This document shows positions 34,252 through 42,900 of a stretch of 64,000 bases of DNA, piece after piece; positions within the stretch are counted from its first letter, which is position 1, and every line of letters begins with the position of its first letter. The notes under the pieces were generated by a model that was not told the DNA's origin, made no database searches, and saw nothing but the letters and a program-made list of their open reading frames with translations. This DNA comes from Methylobacterium haplocladii (GTDB taxonomy: Bacteria > Pseudomonadota > Alphaproteobacteria > Rhizobiales > Beijerinckiaceae). The stretch covers positions 34,899 through 98,898 of the forward strand of contig NZ_BJZT01000036.1 of assembly GCF_007992175.1 (NCBI RefSeq), in the 5' to 3' direction. A program made the position numbers and the translations under genes.

Positions 34252-35874
34252 TCACCCCCGCAGGCCGGGCGCCTCCTGGCCTGTCCGCGCCACGTATTCC
34301 GTGTAGCCGCCGCCGTATTGGTGGATGCCATCGGGCGTCAGTTCGAGCAGCCGGTTCGACAGGGCGCCCAGAAAATGCCGGTCGTGGCTGACGAAGAGCA
34401 TGGTGCCCTCGTAGGTGGAGAGCGCCGCGATCAGCATCTCCTTGGTGCCGATGTCGAGGTGGTTGGTCGGCTCGTCGAGCACCAGGAAATTCGGCGGGTC
34501 GTAGAGCATCTTTGCCATGACGAGGCGCGCCTTCTCTCCGCCCGAGAGCACCCGGCAGCGCTTCTCCACGTCGTCGCCGGAGAAGCCGAAGGCGCCGGCA
34601 AGCGCGCGCAGCGAGCCCTGGCCGGCCTGCGGGAAGGTCCGCTCCAGGTCCTGGAACACCGTGAGGTCGCCGTCGAGCAGATCCATGGCGTGCTGGGCGA
34701 AGTAGCCGAGCTTGACGCTGCCGCCGACCGCCACCGTGCCGTCGTCGGGCTTGGTGGTACCGGTGACGAGCTTGAGCAGCGTCGACTTGCCGGCGCCGTT
34801 CACCCCCATCACGCACCAGCGCTCGCGCCGCCGGATCGAGAAGTCGAGCCCCTCGTAGATGATCCGGCTGCCGTAGCTCTTGTGCACGCTCTTGATCATG
34901 ACGACGTCGTCGCCGGAGCGCGGCGCCGGCTGGAACTCGAAGGCGACGCTCTGGCGGCGGCGCGGCGGCTCGACCCGCTCGATCTTGTCGAGCTTCTTCA
35001 CCCGGCTCTGCACCTGCGCGGCATGCGAAGCGCGCGCCTTGAAGCGCTCGATGAACTTGATCTCCTTCGCCAGCATCGCCTGCTGGCGCTCGAACTGCGC
35101 CTGCTGCTGGTTCTCGTTCAGCGCGCGCTGCTGTTCGTAGAAGCCGTAGTCGCCCGAATAGGTGGTGAGCGCGCCGCCGTCGATCTCGATGACCTTGCCG
35201 ACGATGCGGTTCATGAACTCGCGATCGTGCGAGGTCATCAGCAGCGCGCCTTCGTAATTCTTGAGGAAGGATTCGAGCCAGATCAGGCTCTCGAGATCCA
35301 GATGGTTCGACGGCTCGTCGAGAAGCATCACGTCGGGGTTCATCAGCAGGATGCGGGCGAGGGCCACCCGCATCTTCCAGCCGCCCGAGAGCTTGCCGAC
35401 GTCGCCGTCCATCATCTCCTGGCTGAAGCTGAGGCCCGAGAGCACCTCGTAGGCCTTGCCTTCCAGCGCGTAGCCGTCGAGCTCCTCGAAGCGCGCCTGC
35501 ACCTCGCCGTAGCGCTCAATGATGGCCTCCATCTCGTCGGCCTTGTCGGGATCGGCGAGATCGGCCTCGATTTCCTTCAGCTCGGCCCCGACCACGCTGA
35601 CGGCGCCGGCCCCCGCCATCACCTCGGAGACGACGCTGCGTCCGGACATCTCGCCGACATCCTGGCTGAAATAGCCGATCGTGGTGCCGCGCTCGGTCGC
35701 GACCTGGCCCTCGTCGGGCTCCTCCTCGCCGGTGAGCATCCGGAACAGGGTGGTCTTGCCGGCACCGTTCGGCCCCACCAGCCCGGCCTTCTCGCCCTTC
35801 TGAAGCGCGGCCGAGGCCTCGATGAAGACGATCTGCCGGCCGTTCTGCTTGCCGATCTTTTCGAGGCGTATCAT
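34252..35874 (-). CDS. ABC-F family ATPase (ribosome-associated type)
   Basis: The 540-residue protein has two ABC nucleotide-binding domains and no membrane segments. Domain 1 has GPNGAGKTT, KLSGGWKMRVALA and LLDEPSNHLD. Domain 2 has GVNGAGKST, VLSGGEKARLVMAK and LDEPTNHLD. The Glu/Gln-rich, basic linker between them (FYEQQRALNENQQQAQFERQ) is the P-site tRNA interaction motif region of ABC-F proteins. Such proteins act on ribosomes as translation factors; this one resembles the YbiT/EttA groups, and I cannot assign the subfamily. It stands alone upstream of the hisD cluster on the same strand. Confidence 0.92.
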   Translation of the reverse strand: MIRLEKIGKQNGRQIVFIEASAALQKGEKAGLVGPNGAGKTTLFRMLTGEEEPDEGQVATERGTTIGYFSQDVGEMSGRSVVSEVMAGAGAVSVVGAELKEIEADLADPDKADEMEAIIERYGEVQARFEELDGYALEGKAYEVLSGLSFSQEMMDGDVGKLSGGWKMRVALARILLMNPDVMLLDEPSNHLDLESLIWLESFLKNYEGALLMTSHDREFMNRIVGKVIEIDGGALTTYSGDYGFYEQQRALNENQQQAQFERQQAMLAKEIKFIERFKARASHAAQVQSRVKKLDKIERVEPPRRRQSVAFEFQPAPRSGDDVVMIKSVHKSYGSRIIYEGLDFSIRRRERWCVMGVNGAGKSTLLKLVTGTTKPDDGTVAVGGSVKLGYFAQHAMDLLDGDLTVFQDLERTFPQAGQGSLRALAGAFGFSGDDVEKRCRVLSGGEKARLVMAKMLYDPPNFLVLDEPTNHLDIGTKEMLIAALSTYEGTMLFVSHDRHFLGALSNRLLELTPDGIHQYGGGYTEYVARTGQEAPGLRG

Positions 35875-36189
35875 GCGACCAGACGAAGATTTTGGAAGAA
35901 TCGCCGCGGGCTTACGGCATGGGTGCCGTGAGCGGAAGGGGATCGCTGTACCGGGCGGGGCGACGGACGGGCAGGGCTAAGGCTCAGCCGATACGCCTCG
36001 TCGTCGCGAGCGAAGCGATTCGGAGCCACGCATCACGCCGCCGCGTTGGCCCTGGATCGCATTGCCTTCAACGCGGGATTGCACTGCCGCGGGGCGAATT
36101 CGCGAGCTTCCCGCGTGCTTGTCGCCTCCCGAAGCGCAATCGCTCGTCCAAGAGACCGAAGCCCGCGTCCCGAGACGGGTGAGGTCTCC
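35875..36189. other. Intergenic region, no gene seen
   Basis: This 315-bp stretch lies between the start of the ABC-F gene and the 3' end of gor, both on the minus strand. It should carry the ABC-F promoter. I see no conserved motif, repeat or plausible small gene in it. Confidence 0.4.
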
Positions 36190-37575
36190 CTACCCCACGC
36201 CCACTGGATGCTTCGTCACCACCGGAGAGCGCATCGTCACCAGCTCCTCACCACCCGTGGGATGCACCGCGATCGTCCGGTCGAAATCGGCCTTGGTCGC
36301 GCCCATGGTGACGGCGATGCCGACCGCCTGGATGATCTCGCCGGCATCGTGCCCCAGGACGTGCACGCCGACGACGCGGTCGCTGGCCTTGTCGACGAGG
36401 ACTTTCATCAACGTGCGCTCGTCGCGGCCCGACAATGTCGCCTTCATCGGGCGGAAGCTGGAGCGGTAGACGTCGATCGCGTCGAAGCAGGCGCGGGCGA
36501 CGTCCTCGTTGTGCCCGACGACGCCGATCTCGGGGGTGGAGAACACCGCGGTCGGGATCAGCCTGTGGTCGACGCACCAGGGTTTGCCGCCGAACACCGT
36601 GTCGGCGAAGGCGTGGCCCTCGCGGATGGCGATCGGTGTGAGGGCCGCGCGGTTGGTGACGTCGCCGACGGCGTAGATCGACGGCATTGTCGTCTGCGAA
36701 TAGTCGTCGACCGGGATCGCGCCGTTCGGCTTGGTTGCGATGCCGACGTTCTCCAGGCCGAGGCCGGTGACGTTGGGGCGGCGGCCGGTGGCGCCGAGCA
36801 CGCAGTCGACCGTGAGCGTCTCGCCGTCGCTGAGCGTCGCGCGGATGGCCGCGCCATCGCGCTCCAAGCGCTCGACGGTGCGGTTCAGGCGCAGGTCCAT
36901 CCGCTGGGCGTAGGCTTCGCCAAGTGCATCGCGAACCTCGTCGTCGAAGCCACGCAGCAGCTTTTCGCCGCGGTGCAGAAGGGTGGTACGGCTGCCCAGG
37001 GCGGCGAAGACGCCGGCGAATTCCACGGCGATGTAGCCGCCGCCGATCACCAGGATGCGCTCCGGCTGACGCTCGAGCTCGAATACGCCGTTCGAATCGA
37101 TGGCGAGGTCGCCGCCCGGGATCATTGGCTCGTTCACCGGAGCGGCTCCGACCGCGACCAGAATGGTCTTGGCGCGAATCAGGCGGCCGGAATGGCAGAG
37201 CCGAACCGTGTGCGGGTCTTCGATGGCGGCGCGGTCGGCGATGAGATCCACGCCGGAGGCGGCGAGATTGCGGGTGTAGATGCCCTCGAGCCGGGTCACC
37301 TCCGCGTCGCGGCGTTCCTTCAGCACGCTCCAGTCGAAGCGTGGGGTGCCGATGCTCCAGCCGAAGCCGGCGGCGTCCTCGAACTCGTCGGCGAAGCGCC
37401 CGGCATAGACCATGAGCTTCTTCGGCACGCAGCCGCGGATCACGCACGTGCCCCCGACGCGGTATTCCTCTGCCAGCATCACCCGCGCGCCGTGCCCGGC
37501 CGCGATCCGCGCCGCCCGCACGCCGCCTGAGCCGCCGCCGATGACGAAGAGGTCGGTGTCGAATTCCTGGCTCAT
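36190..37575 (-). CDS. gor: Glutathione-disulfide reductase
   Basis: The 461-residue flavoprotein has the FAD motif VIGGGSGGVRAARIAA and redox disulfide GGTCVIRGCVPKK (Cys44-Cys49). The NAD(P) motif is VIGGGYIAVEFAGVFAALG, the second FAD motif is YAVGDVTNRAALTP, and the C-terminal active-site His is in AVHPTGGEELVTM. It reduces oxidised glutathione with NADPH in the cytoplasm. ATG 37575 overlaps the stop of the upstream O-antigen-ligase-like gene by four bases, so it is the last gene of the rpiA operon. Frames open further upstream are antisense noise. Confidence 0.95.
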   Translation of the reverse strand: MSQEFDTDLFVIGGGSGGVRAARIAAGHGARVMLAEEYRVGGTCVIRGCVPKKLMVYAGRFADEFEDAAGFGWSIGTPRFDWSVLKERRDAEVTRLEGIYTRNLAASGVDLIADRAAIEDPHTVRLCHSGRLIRAKTILVAVGAAPVNEPMIPGGDLAIDSNGVFELERQPERILVIGGGYIAVEFAGVFAALGSRTTLLHRGEKLLRGFDDEVRDALGEAYAQRMDLRLNRTVERLERDGAAIRATLSDGETLTVDCVLGATGRRPNVTGLGLENVGIATKPNGAIPVDDYSQTTMPSIYAVGDVTNRAALTPIAIREGHAFADTVFGGKPWCVDHRLIPTAVFSTPEIGVVGHNEDVARACFDAIDVYRSSFRPMKATLSGRDERTLMKVLVDKASDRVVGVHVLGHDAGEIIQAVGIAVTMGATKADFDRTIAVHPTGGEELVTMRSPVVTKHPVGVG

Positions 37576-38780
37576 GCCGTGTCGCTTCTTGGAGGACGTG
37601 CGAGGCTCGCCCGCAGCCAGGTGATGGCGGTTCCGAGGCCTGCCGTCCACCAGGCCTGCCAAGCGCCGTGCTCGACGAAGGCGATCGCGGCGGCGGCGGC
37701 GATCAGGCCCATGGCCGCGGCGAAGGGGGCCTTCGGCAGTACCGCCACGCCGCGCAGCGTCAGGAACAGTACGGCCGCGGCGAGGATCGCGCCCACGACC
37801 CCAAGCTCGGCCCAGACCTGCAGGAAGCTGTTGTGGGGGTGGCCCACCGCCAGCATCTCGCGCATCTCGGGTTCCAAGGCCTGCGCCGCCGGCACCTCTG
37901 GGAAGCGCGGGCCGGTGCCGTAGCCGGCCCCGCGCCAGGGATCCGCGGCCACTGCTGCGCCGAAACTCTGGGCGATGGCGACCCGGGCGCGCGAAGAGCT
38001 GTGTTCGAGCCGGGTATGGATCGCCTCCGGCATGGACCGCGCAAGGATATCGCCCTCCACCGGTGCCAACGCCAGCGCCAGGGCGAGGCCCGTACCGACG
38101 ATGGCGAGGCCGAAGCGCTTCGGCAGGACCCATGCGAGCGCCGCCATGGCGAGACCGGCGATCAGGCCCATCGCGGCGGCACCGCTGACGGACGAGAGGA
38201 TCGCGGCGGCCGCCAGGAGTAGGAGCGCGGCGGCTACGATGCGCCGGTGTCGCGCGACGGCGAAATAGGAGGCCAGCGGCCCGGCGACGAGCACGAACGT
38301 CAGGACCGGCCGGTTGAGCACGAACAGGGCGTCGCGCTGCCCGAGCAGGCGCTGCGGCGCCATGCCGAGGCGGAGGCTCGCGATCACGAACAGGCAGGCC
38401 AGGGCCAGCGCGATGGCGGCCAGCATCGGCGTCCAGGGCGGCAGGCGGTCCGGCGCGAGGCGGGCGAGGAGGTAGACTGCGATCAGCGTCGGCCCGAACT
38501 CACCGAGCATGCGCAGCGAGAGTGCCGGGAACGGACTCCATGCAAGGCTGACGAGGCACCAAGCCAGAAAGCCGAGCACTGCCAGCCCGAGCGCACTGAC
38601 GAGTGGCCGCAGCAGGAGCGGAAGGGCGTCGCGTCCGTGCTCGGCAAAAGCACCGGCGGTGAAGAGGAGTGCCGCAATCGCCACGATCAGGGGCGAGGAG
38701 CGGTTCGCCAGCGCCATGGCCAGCGGCACCACGGCCAGCGCGACGGCGCCGGCGGCACAGAAGCCCTTCGGGGCGGACAC
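37572..38780 (-). CDS. O-antigen ligase / Wzy_C-like membrane protein
   Basis: The 402-residue protein has 10-12 predicted helices. A large periplasmic loop at about residues 265-320 carries GAGYGTGPRF and HPHNSFLQVWAELGVVG, the Wzy_C/WaaL-type H-x-x-N-x-x-L-Q pattern. Such proteins ligate or polymerise undecaprenyl-linked polysaccharide on the periplasmic face. It lies between the DUF2059 gene (4-bp gap) and gor (4-bp overlap), an odd place for a polysaccharide gene. Substrate is unknown; WaaL-like ligase or Wzy-like polymerase cannot be separated by eye. Confidence 0.82.
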   Translation of the reverse strand: MSAPKGFCAAGAVALAVVPLAMALANRSSPLIVAIAALLFTAGAFAEHGRDALPLLLRPLVSALGLAVLGFLAWCLVSLAWSPFPALSLRMLGEFGPTLIAVYLLARLAPDRLPPWTPMLAAIALALACLFVIASLRLGMAPQRLLGQRDALFVLNRPVLTFVLVAGPLASYFAVARHRRIVAAALLLLAAAAILSSVSGAAAMGLIAGLAMAALAWVLPKRFGLAIVGTGLALALALAPVEGDILARSMPEAIHTRLEHSSSRARVAIAQSFGAAVAADPWRGAGYGTGPRFPEVPAAQALEPEMREMLAVGHPHNSFLQVWAELGVVGAILAAAVLFLTLRGVAVLPKAPFAAAMGLIAAAAAIAFVEHGAWQAWWTAGLGTAITWLRASLARPPRSDTA

Positions 38781-38784
38781 CGGC

Positions 38785-39372
38785 CTACTGAAGCTGATGG
38801 CCGCGCTTGCCCATCTCCGCGCGCACGCGGATCATCATGTATTCCGAGACTTCCTGGGTCCAATCCTGCATCGCGCCGACGAGCTCGTCGAGCACCTGCG
38901 GTTGCGTCTCGACGTAGCGCTTGCCGGCCGGCGAGCGGAAGAAGGCGACGATCTCCTTCAGTTCCGCCTCGTTGAGGCGTCCGGCATAGATCCGCCCGGC
39001 GACGTCGATCATGCGCTGCTTCTGCAGATCCATCTCGGGCTGCAGGCTCTTGATGACCTCGTCGAGATCCTTGCCGAGTTCCGGCCGGGTCACGGTGTTC
39101 TTCTTGATCTGCTCGGCCAGCGCCGGGATGATCGAGTCGAACGAGCGGGCGATGCCGGAATTGAACATCACCTCGCGAGCGAGCGCGAGGTGGCTCGGGC
39201 TGACCTGGGCCTGCGTGTTGGCGGCCGGGGTCTGAGGCGCGGCGGGCGCCGTCGGCTTGGCGGCTGGGGGCTTTGCGGGCTGCTGGGCCAGTGCGCCCAG
39301 GGGCAGAAGGATGGCGCCGACGAGGGCCGTCCCAAAAAAGCGGACGGCCAGGGCGTCGAGGCGGCGGGACAT
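38785..39372 (-). CDS. Exported DUF2059 family protein
   Basis: The 195-residue product has a signal peptide (residues 1-30, cut near ALA-QQ) and a Pro/Ala linker. An all-helical DUF2059 domain follows at about residues 95-175 (RMIDVAGRIYAGRLNEAELK and EIVAFFRSPAGKRYVETQPQ). The family is periplasmic and uncharacterised. ATG 39372 begins the signal peptide; an in-frame ATG at 39420 would overlap rpiA. In many Rhizobiales this gene stands between rpiA and gor, and here it precedes the O-antigen-ligase-like gene in the same compact operon. Confidence 0.85.
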   Translation of the reverse strand: MSRRLDALAVRFFGTALVGAILLPLGALAQQPAKPPAAKPTAPAAPQTPAANTQAQVSPSHLALAREVMFNSGIARSFDSIIPALAEQIKKNTVTRPELGKDLDEVIKSLQPEMDLQKQRMIDVAGRIYAGRLNEAELKEIVAFFRSPAGKRYVETQPQVLDELVGAMQDWTQEVSEYMMIRVRAEMGKRGHQLQ

Positions 39373-39419
39373 GGGGGGCGCTCCGGTGTCGTGCTGGATG
39401 TCGGATCGATCGAAGACCA

Positions 39420-40130
39420 TCACGGCGACCCCAGGACCGTGACCACGGCCTCGTCGCCCCGAGCCTCGGCGAGGATCGCAGCGGTGGCGAGGCCGAGGAA
39501 CAGGCCATGCTCGACGACGCCGGGCACCGCCCACAAGGCCGCCGACAGTGTCTCGGGGTCGTGAATGGCCTGGAGTCGCGCATCGACGATGGCATGGCCG
39601 CCATCGGTGACGTAGGGCTGTCCGCCCGACGCTTTTCGCAGAGCGAGCTCGCCGCTGCAGCCGGCCGCCTCGACGGCGCGCTGCACGGCCTTGAAGGTTG
39701 CGCCAAATCCGAAAAGATTGACCTCGATCGGCAGTGGGAACGCGCCGAGCGTCTGCACGTGCTTGGCCGCGTCGGCGATCACCACCATGCGGCGGCTCGC
39801 ATGCGCCACGATCTTTTCCCGGAGGAGTGCGCCGCCGCCGCCCTTGATCAGACGGAGCTGGCTGTCGAGTTCGTCGGCGCCGTCGACCGTGAGGTCGAGT
39901 TCGGGGCATTCCTCCAGGCTGGTCAGCCGGATGCCCTCGGCCTCGCAGGCCGTCCGGGTCGCCTCCGAGGTCGGCACGCCGATCACGTCGAGGCCGTCGC
40001 GCACGCGCGCGCCGAGCAACTGGATGAAGGCATTGGCGGTGGATCCGGTGCCGATCCCGAGCCGCATCCCGTCCGTGACGAGATCGACCGCGCGGGCGGC
40101 GGCGGCACGGCGCAGATCCGGGCCGCTCAC
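39420..40130 (-). CDS. rpiA: Ribose-5-phosphate isomerase A
   Basis: The 236-residue protein contains the RpiA motifs [30 protein letters not shown] and [16 protein letters not shown]. The end [17 protein letters not shown] supports the call. It interconverts ribose 5-phosphate and ribulose 5-phosphate in the pentose phosphate pathway. No ATG fits the family start; GTG 40130 ([15 protein letters not shown]) gives the right length. It is first in the rpiA-DUF2059-ligase-gor operon. Confidence 0.93.
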   Translation of the reverse strand: MSGPDLRRAAAARAVDLVTDGMRLGIGTGSTANAFIQLLGARVRDGLDVIGVPTSEATRTACEAEGIRLTSLEECPELDLTVDGADELDSQLRLIKGGGGALLREKIVAHASRRMVVIADAAKHVQTLGAFPLPIEVNLFGFGATFKAVQRAVEAAGCSGELALRKASGGQPYVTDGGHAIVDARLQAIHDPETLSAALWAVPGVVEHGLFLGLATAAILAEARGDEAVVTVLGSP

Positions 40131-40303
40131 GCGGCGGGTCCGAAGGCGGCGATCGAAAGAGAAGCGTGCATGGGCGTGCTCACGGCGTCGGCGCGAGCCC
40201 CTAGCACGCCTCACGATCCCCGCAAACGCGGCCTGCCACTTCGGCTTGCGCGACCTGGGCTTGGGCGACCTGCCAGGACGAGGCGAGACCGGGATCCTAG
40301 AGA

Positions 40304-40774
40304 TCAGGGCCGGGCGCCCTGCGGGGGCGTCACGCTCGGGGCGGCTTTGGTGGCGGGGGCGGCCGATGGCGAACCGGCCGGCGCCGGATTGGTCTGGGGC
40401 GTGCAGACGACGAGCTCCTCGCGGACCTGTACGTAGCAGATGCTCATCTCGCCGGTGCGGTAGTTGACGCGAAACACGCCGGCCTCGCGGGTGTGGCGCG
40501 AGGCGACGAGGCCGTACTCGGCCGGCGCCTGCGCCGCTGCGCCCTCGCCGGCGGCGAAGCACAGGGTCACGCCGACATTGTCGTCGCGCAGACCGTACTG
40601 GCAGGAGGTCACCTCGCCGGTGGAACGGTCGACCCGGTAGACCCGGTTGAGATCGATCTGCGGCGCCGGCACGAATTCGTAGGGTCCGGCCGCGAGCGCG
40701 GGCAGGCTCGCAGCGGAGAGGACGAGTCCGGCGAACACCGTCCGGACGGCTTTGGGCGAGAGGCAGGCGCGCAT
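40304..40774 (-). CDS. Exported hypothetical protein
   Basis: The 156-residue protein has a signal peptide (residues 1-29, cut near ALA-AG). A repeated motif follows: [20 protein letters not shown] at about 40-60 and [17 protein letters not shown] at about 102-118. Each pairs an R/Y-V-x-R-x-TGE turn with a Cys, which suggests two copies of a small beta unit. Other Cys at TLCFAAGEG and LVVCTPQ could close disulfides. The C-terminus is Pro/Ala-rich. No family is recognised; similar short exported proteins occur in Methylobacteriaceae. ATG 40774 starts the signal peptide. Its neighbour upstream is divergent. Confidence 0.7.
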   Translation of the reverse strand: MRACLSPKAVRTVFAGLVLSAASLPALAAGPYEFVPAPQIDLNRVYRVDRSTGEVTSCQYGLRDDNVGVTLCFAAGEGAAAQAPAEYGLVASRHTREAGVFRVNYRTGEMSICYVQVREELVVCTPQTNPAPAGSPSAAPATKAAPSVTPPQGARP

Positions 40775-41044
40775 GGTCGATGACCCTGTCACGGAGGAAA
40801 ACACCCGGGGACAGGACGCGATTATGGTTAACGAAATCCTGCGCGGTATCAGGGCGGGCGGAACGACGATCACGAACGGCCTCGTCGCTCCATCCTCCCG
40901 CGGCTTGGAGCCCTCGGAAAACCCGGAGCGGCTCACGCCGCAAGCCTGGTCGGCATCTCTGGTCGGCATCGAACGCGACGATACGTTGCTATACGACCAA
41001 GGCGATGCCGCGCCGACGACATGGCATCTCGGGCTCATGGTGGC

Positions 41045-42367
41045 ATGATGGACGCCCCGCGAAACGACCTCGATGCGTGGTGGATGCCTTTCACCGCCAA
41101 CCGCGCCGCCAAGCGCGACCCGCGCCTGATCGCGAGCGCGCAGGGGATGCACTACCGCACGCCGGACGGGCGAACGCTGCTCGATGGCATCTCGGGGCTC
41201 TGGTGCTGCAATGCCGGTCATGGACACGAAAGGATCGTCTCCGCGATCCAGGCTCAGGCGGGACGGCTGGACTACGCGCCGCCGTTCCAGTTCGGCCACG
41301 AGGGCGCCTTCGCACTCGCCGCGCGGATCGAGGCGCTGGCGCCGGGCGATCTCGACCACGTCTTCTTCTGCAACTCGGGCTCCGAGGCCGTCGACACCGC
41401 GCTCAAGATCGCGCTGGCCTACCGGCACGCCACGGGGGAGGGCGGGCGCACGCGGTTCGTCGGGCGGGAGCGCGGCTATCATGGAACCGGCTTCGGCGGG
41501 ATCTCGGTCGGCGGCCTCCCCGCCAACCGCAAGGCCTTCGGCCACGGCCTCTCGGGCACCGACCATCTGCCGCATACCTACGACCGCGAGCGACAGGCGT
41601 TCTCCAAGGGTGAGCCCGAATGGGGCGCTCACTTAGCCGACGAACTGGAGCGCATCGTCGCTCTGCACGATGCCGCGACGATCTGCGCCGTCATCGTCGA
41701 GCCGATGGCCGGCTCCACCGGCGTGCTGCCGCCGCCGAAGGGCTACCTGCAGAAGCTGCGAAGCATCTGCGACCGGCACGGCATCCTGCTGATCTTCGAC
41801 GAGGTCATCACGGGGTTCGGGCGCCTCGGCTTCGCTTTCGCGGCCGAGCGCTACGGCGTGACGCCGGACATGATCTGCTTTGCCAAGGGCGTGACCTCGG
41901 GCGCCGTCCCGCTCGGCGGGGTGATCGTGCGCGAGGGCCTCCACGCGGCGCTGATGACCGGGCCGGAGCGGGCGATCGAGCTGTTTCACGGCTACACGTA
42001 TTCCGGCCACCCGCTCGCCTGCGCCGCCGGCCTCGCGGCCCTCGACCTCTACCGCGACGAGGGTTTGTTCGAACGAAGCCGCGTGCTGGAGCCGGTCTTC
42101 GCCGACGCGGTGATGAGCCTGCGCGACGAGCCGAACGTGCTCGACATCCGGACCCTCGGCCTCGCCGCCGGCATCGACCTCGCGCCGCGACCGGATGCGT
42201 CCGGCGGGCGCGGCTACGACGCCATGGTCCACGCCTTCAACGTGAGCGACCTCGTCATCCGGGTCTCCGGCGACACGCTGGCCCTGTGCCCGGCGCTGAT
42301 CGTGAGCGAGGATCAGATCGGGGAACTGGTGGAGAAGACGCGGGTGGTGATCCGGGCGGTGGCGTGA
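41045..42367 (+). CDS. Class III omega-aminotransferase (beta-alanine-pyruvate transaminase-like)
   Basis: The protein is about 440 residues of PLP fold type I, class III. It begins DLDAWWMPFTANRAAKRDPR, which is characteristic of beta-alanine/omega-amino acid:pyruvate transaminases. FFCNSGSEAVDTALKIALAY is near residue 115, LIFDEVITGFGRLG near 255, and the PLP-lysine block FAKGVTSGAVPLGGVIV near 285. The reaction would move an amino group from an omega-amino acid or amine to pyruvate. ATG 41045 or the adjacent ATG 41048 fits the family start. No catabolic partner gene lies next to it, so the physiological substrate is open. Confidence 0.88.
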   Translation: MMDAPRNDLDAWWMPFTANRAAKRDPRLIASAQGMHYRTPDGRTLLDGISGLWCCNAGHGHERIVSAIQAQAGRLDYAPPFQFGHEGAFALAARIEALAPGDLDHVFFCNSGSEAVDTALKIALAYRHATGEGGRTRFVGRERGYHGTGFGGISVGGLPANRKAFGHGLSGTDHLPHTYDRERQAFSKGEPEWGAHLADELERIVALHDAATICAVIVEPMAGSTGVLPPPKGYLQKLRSICDRHGILLIFDEVITGFGRLGFAFAAERYGVTPDMICFAKGVTSGAVPLGGVIVREGLHAALMTGPERAIELFHGYTYSGHPLACAAGLAALDLYRDEGLFERSRVLEPVFADAVMSLRDEPNVLDIRTLGLAAGIDLAPRPDASGGRGYDAMVHAFNVSDLVIRVSGDTLALCPALIVSEDQIGELVEKTRVVIRAVA

Positions 42368-42395
42368 GCCGCGCGTCTCGGTCCTTCAGCCAACG

Positions 42396-42746
42396 TCATG
42401 TGGCGACGTCCTCGTCCGTCAGGTCGGCCTTCTTCCTGCCGAGCATGTCGACGATGCGGCAGCCCTCCTTGTGGCCTGTCGCCTCGCCACCGTACGTCTT
42501 CTGGCCGATGCAGCGACTGCCTTCGTGGCGAGGCGTTGATCCAACGCCGAGGGCCGTCATGTCCACGACCTGCTTGGAGTCCTTGTAGGTCGCGGCCGGT
42601 TCGTCTTCGGTTTTGGCTGTTGCGGGCTCCGGCCCTGTCGTTCGGGTCGCCCGACAATCTGCTTGCCAGGGGCCGGTTCCTGAGACGTAGCGTTGCGCCG
42701 TGACGTCGCCCCGAGGAATCAAATTTAATTTCGGAAAAACCTCCAA
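42396..42746 (-). CDS. Possible small hypothetical protein
   Basis: An open frame of 116 residues lies in the gap before ftfL on the opposite strand. The first half is poorly coding-like, with AT-rich third positions. The second half ([20 protein letters not shown] onward, with two Cys in [11 protein letters not shown] and KEGCRIVDM) looks more like real protein. A shorter product starting at an internal Met (VVDMTALG) is possible. There is no signal peptide and no recognised family. I list it as uncertain. Confidence 0.3.
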   Translation of the reverse strand: MEVFPKLNLIPRGDVTAQRYVSGTGPWQADCRATRTTGPEPATAKTEDEPAATYKDSKQVVDMTALGVGSTPRHEGSRCIGQKTYGGEATGHKEGCRIVDMLGRKKADLTDEDVAT

Positions 42747-42890
42747 AAAATCCGAGACGCTTTTCTCTGCGCACTCGACCAGAACGCGCGGAACGCCTTA
42801 TCTCGGCAGTCGAGGATTTCGACAGATCGGCCGCGTACGCCAGCGCGGCTTCCGAAGAAATCGCCGCGACGCCCCGAACCAAAAAGAACG

Positions 42891-42898
42891 AGGAGAGG
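42891..42898 (+). promoter_or_regulatory. Strong ribosome binding site of ftfL
   Basis: AGGAGAGG lies just upstream of the ATG at 42901 with about five bases from AGGAG. It fixes the FtfL start although the frame is open much further upstream. Confidence 0.7.
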
Positions 42899-42900
42899 AT

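Noticed and set aside
36248..37447. 399-codon minus-strand frame inside gor
   Set aside because: It is an out-of-frame reading of gor, extremely Arg-rich, without any family motif.
37572..38780. Recent horizontal island around the O-antigen-ligase-like gene
   Set aside because: Composition matches its neighbours, the gene overlaps gor by four bases, and no mobile element or tRNA flanks it.
40752..41048. 98-codon plus-strand frame before the aminotransferase
   Set aside because: It overlaps the divergent exported-protein gene start and the aminotransferase start, and has no signal, motif or coding-like composition.
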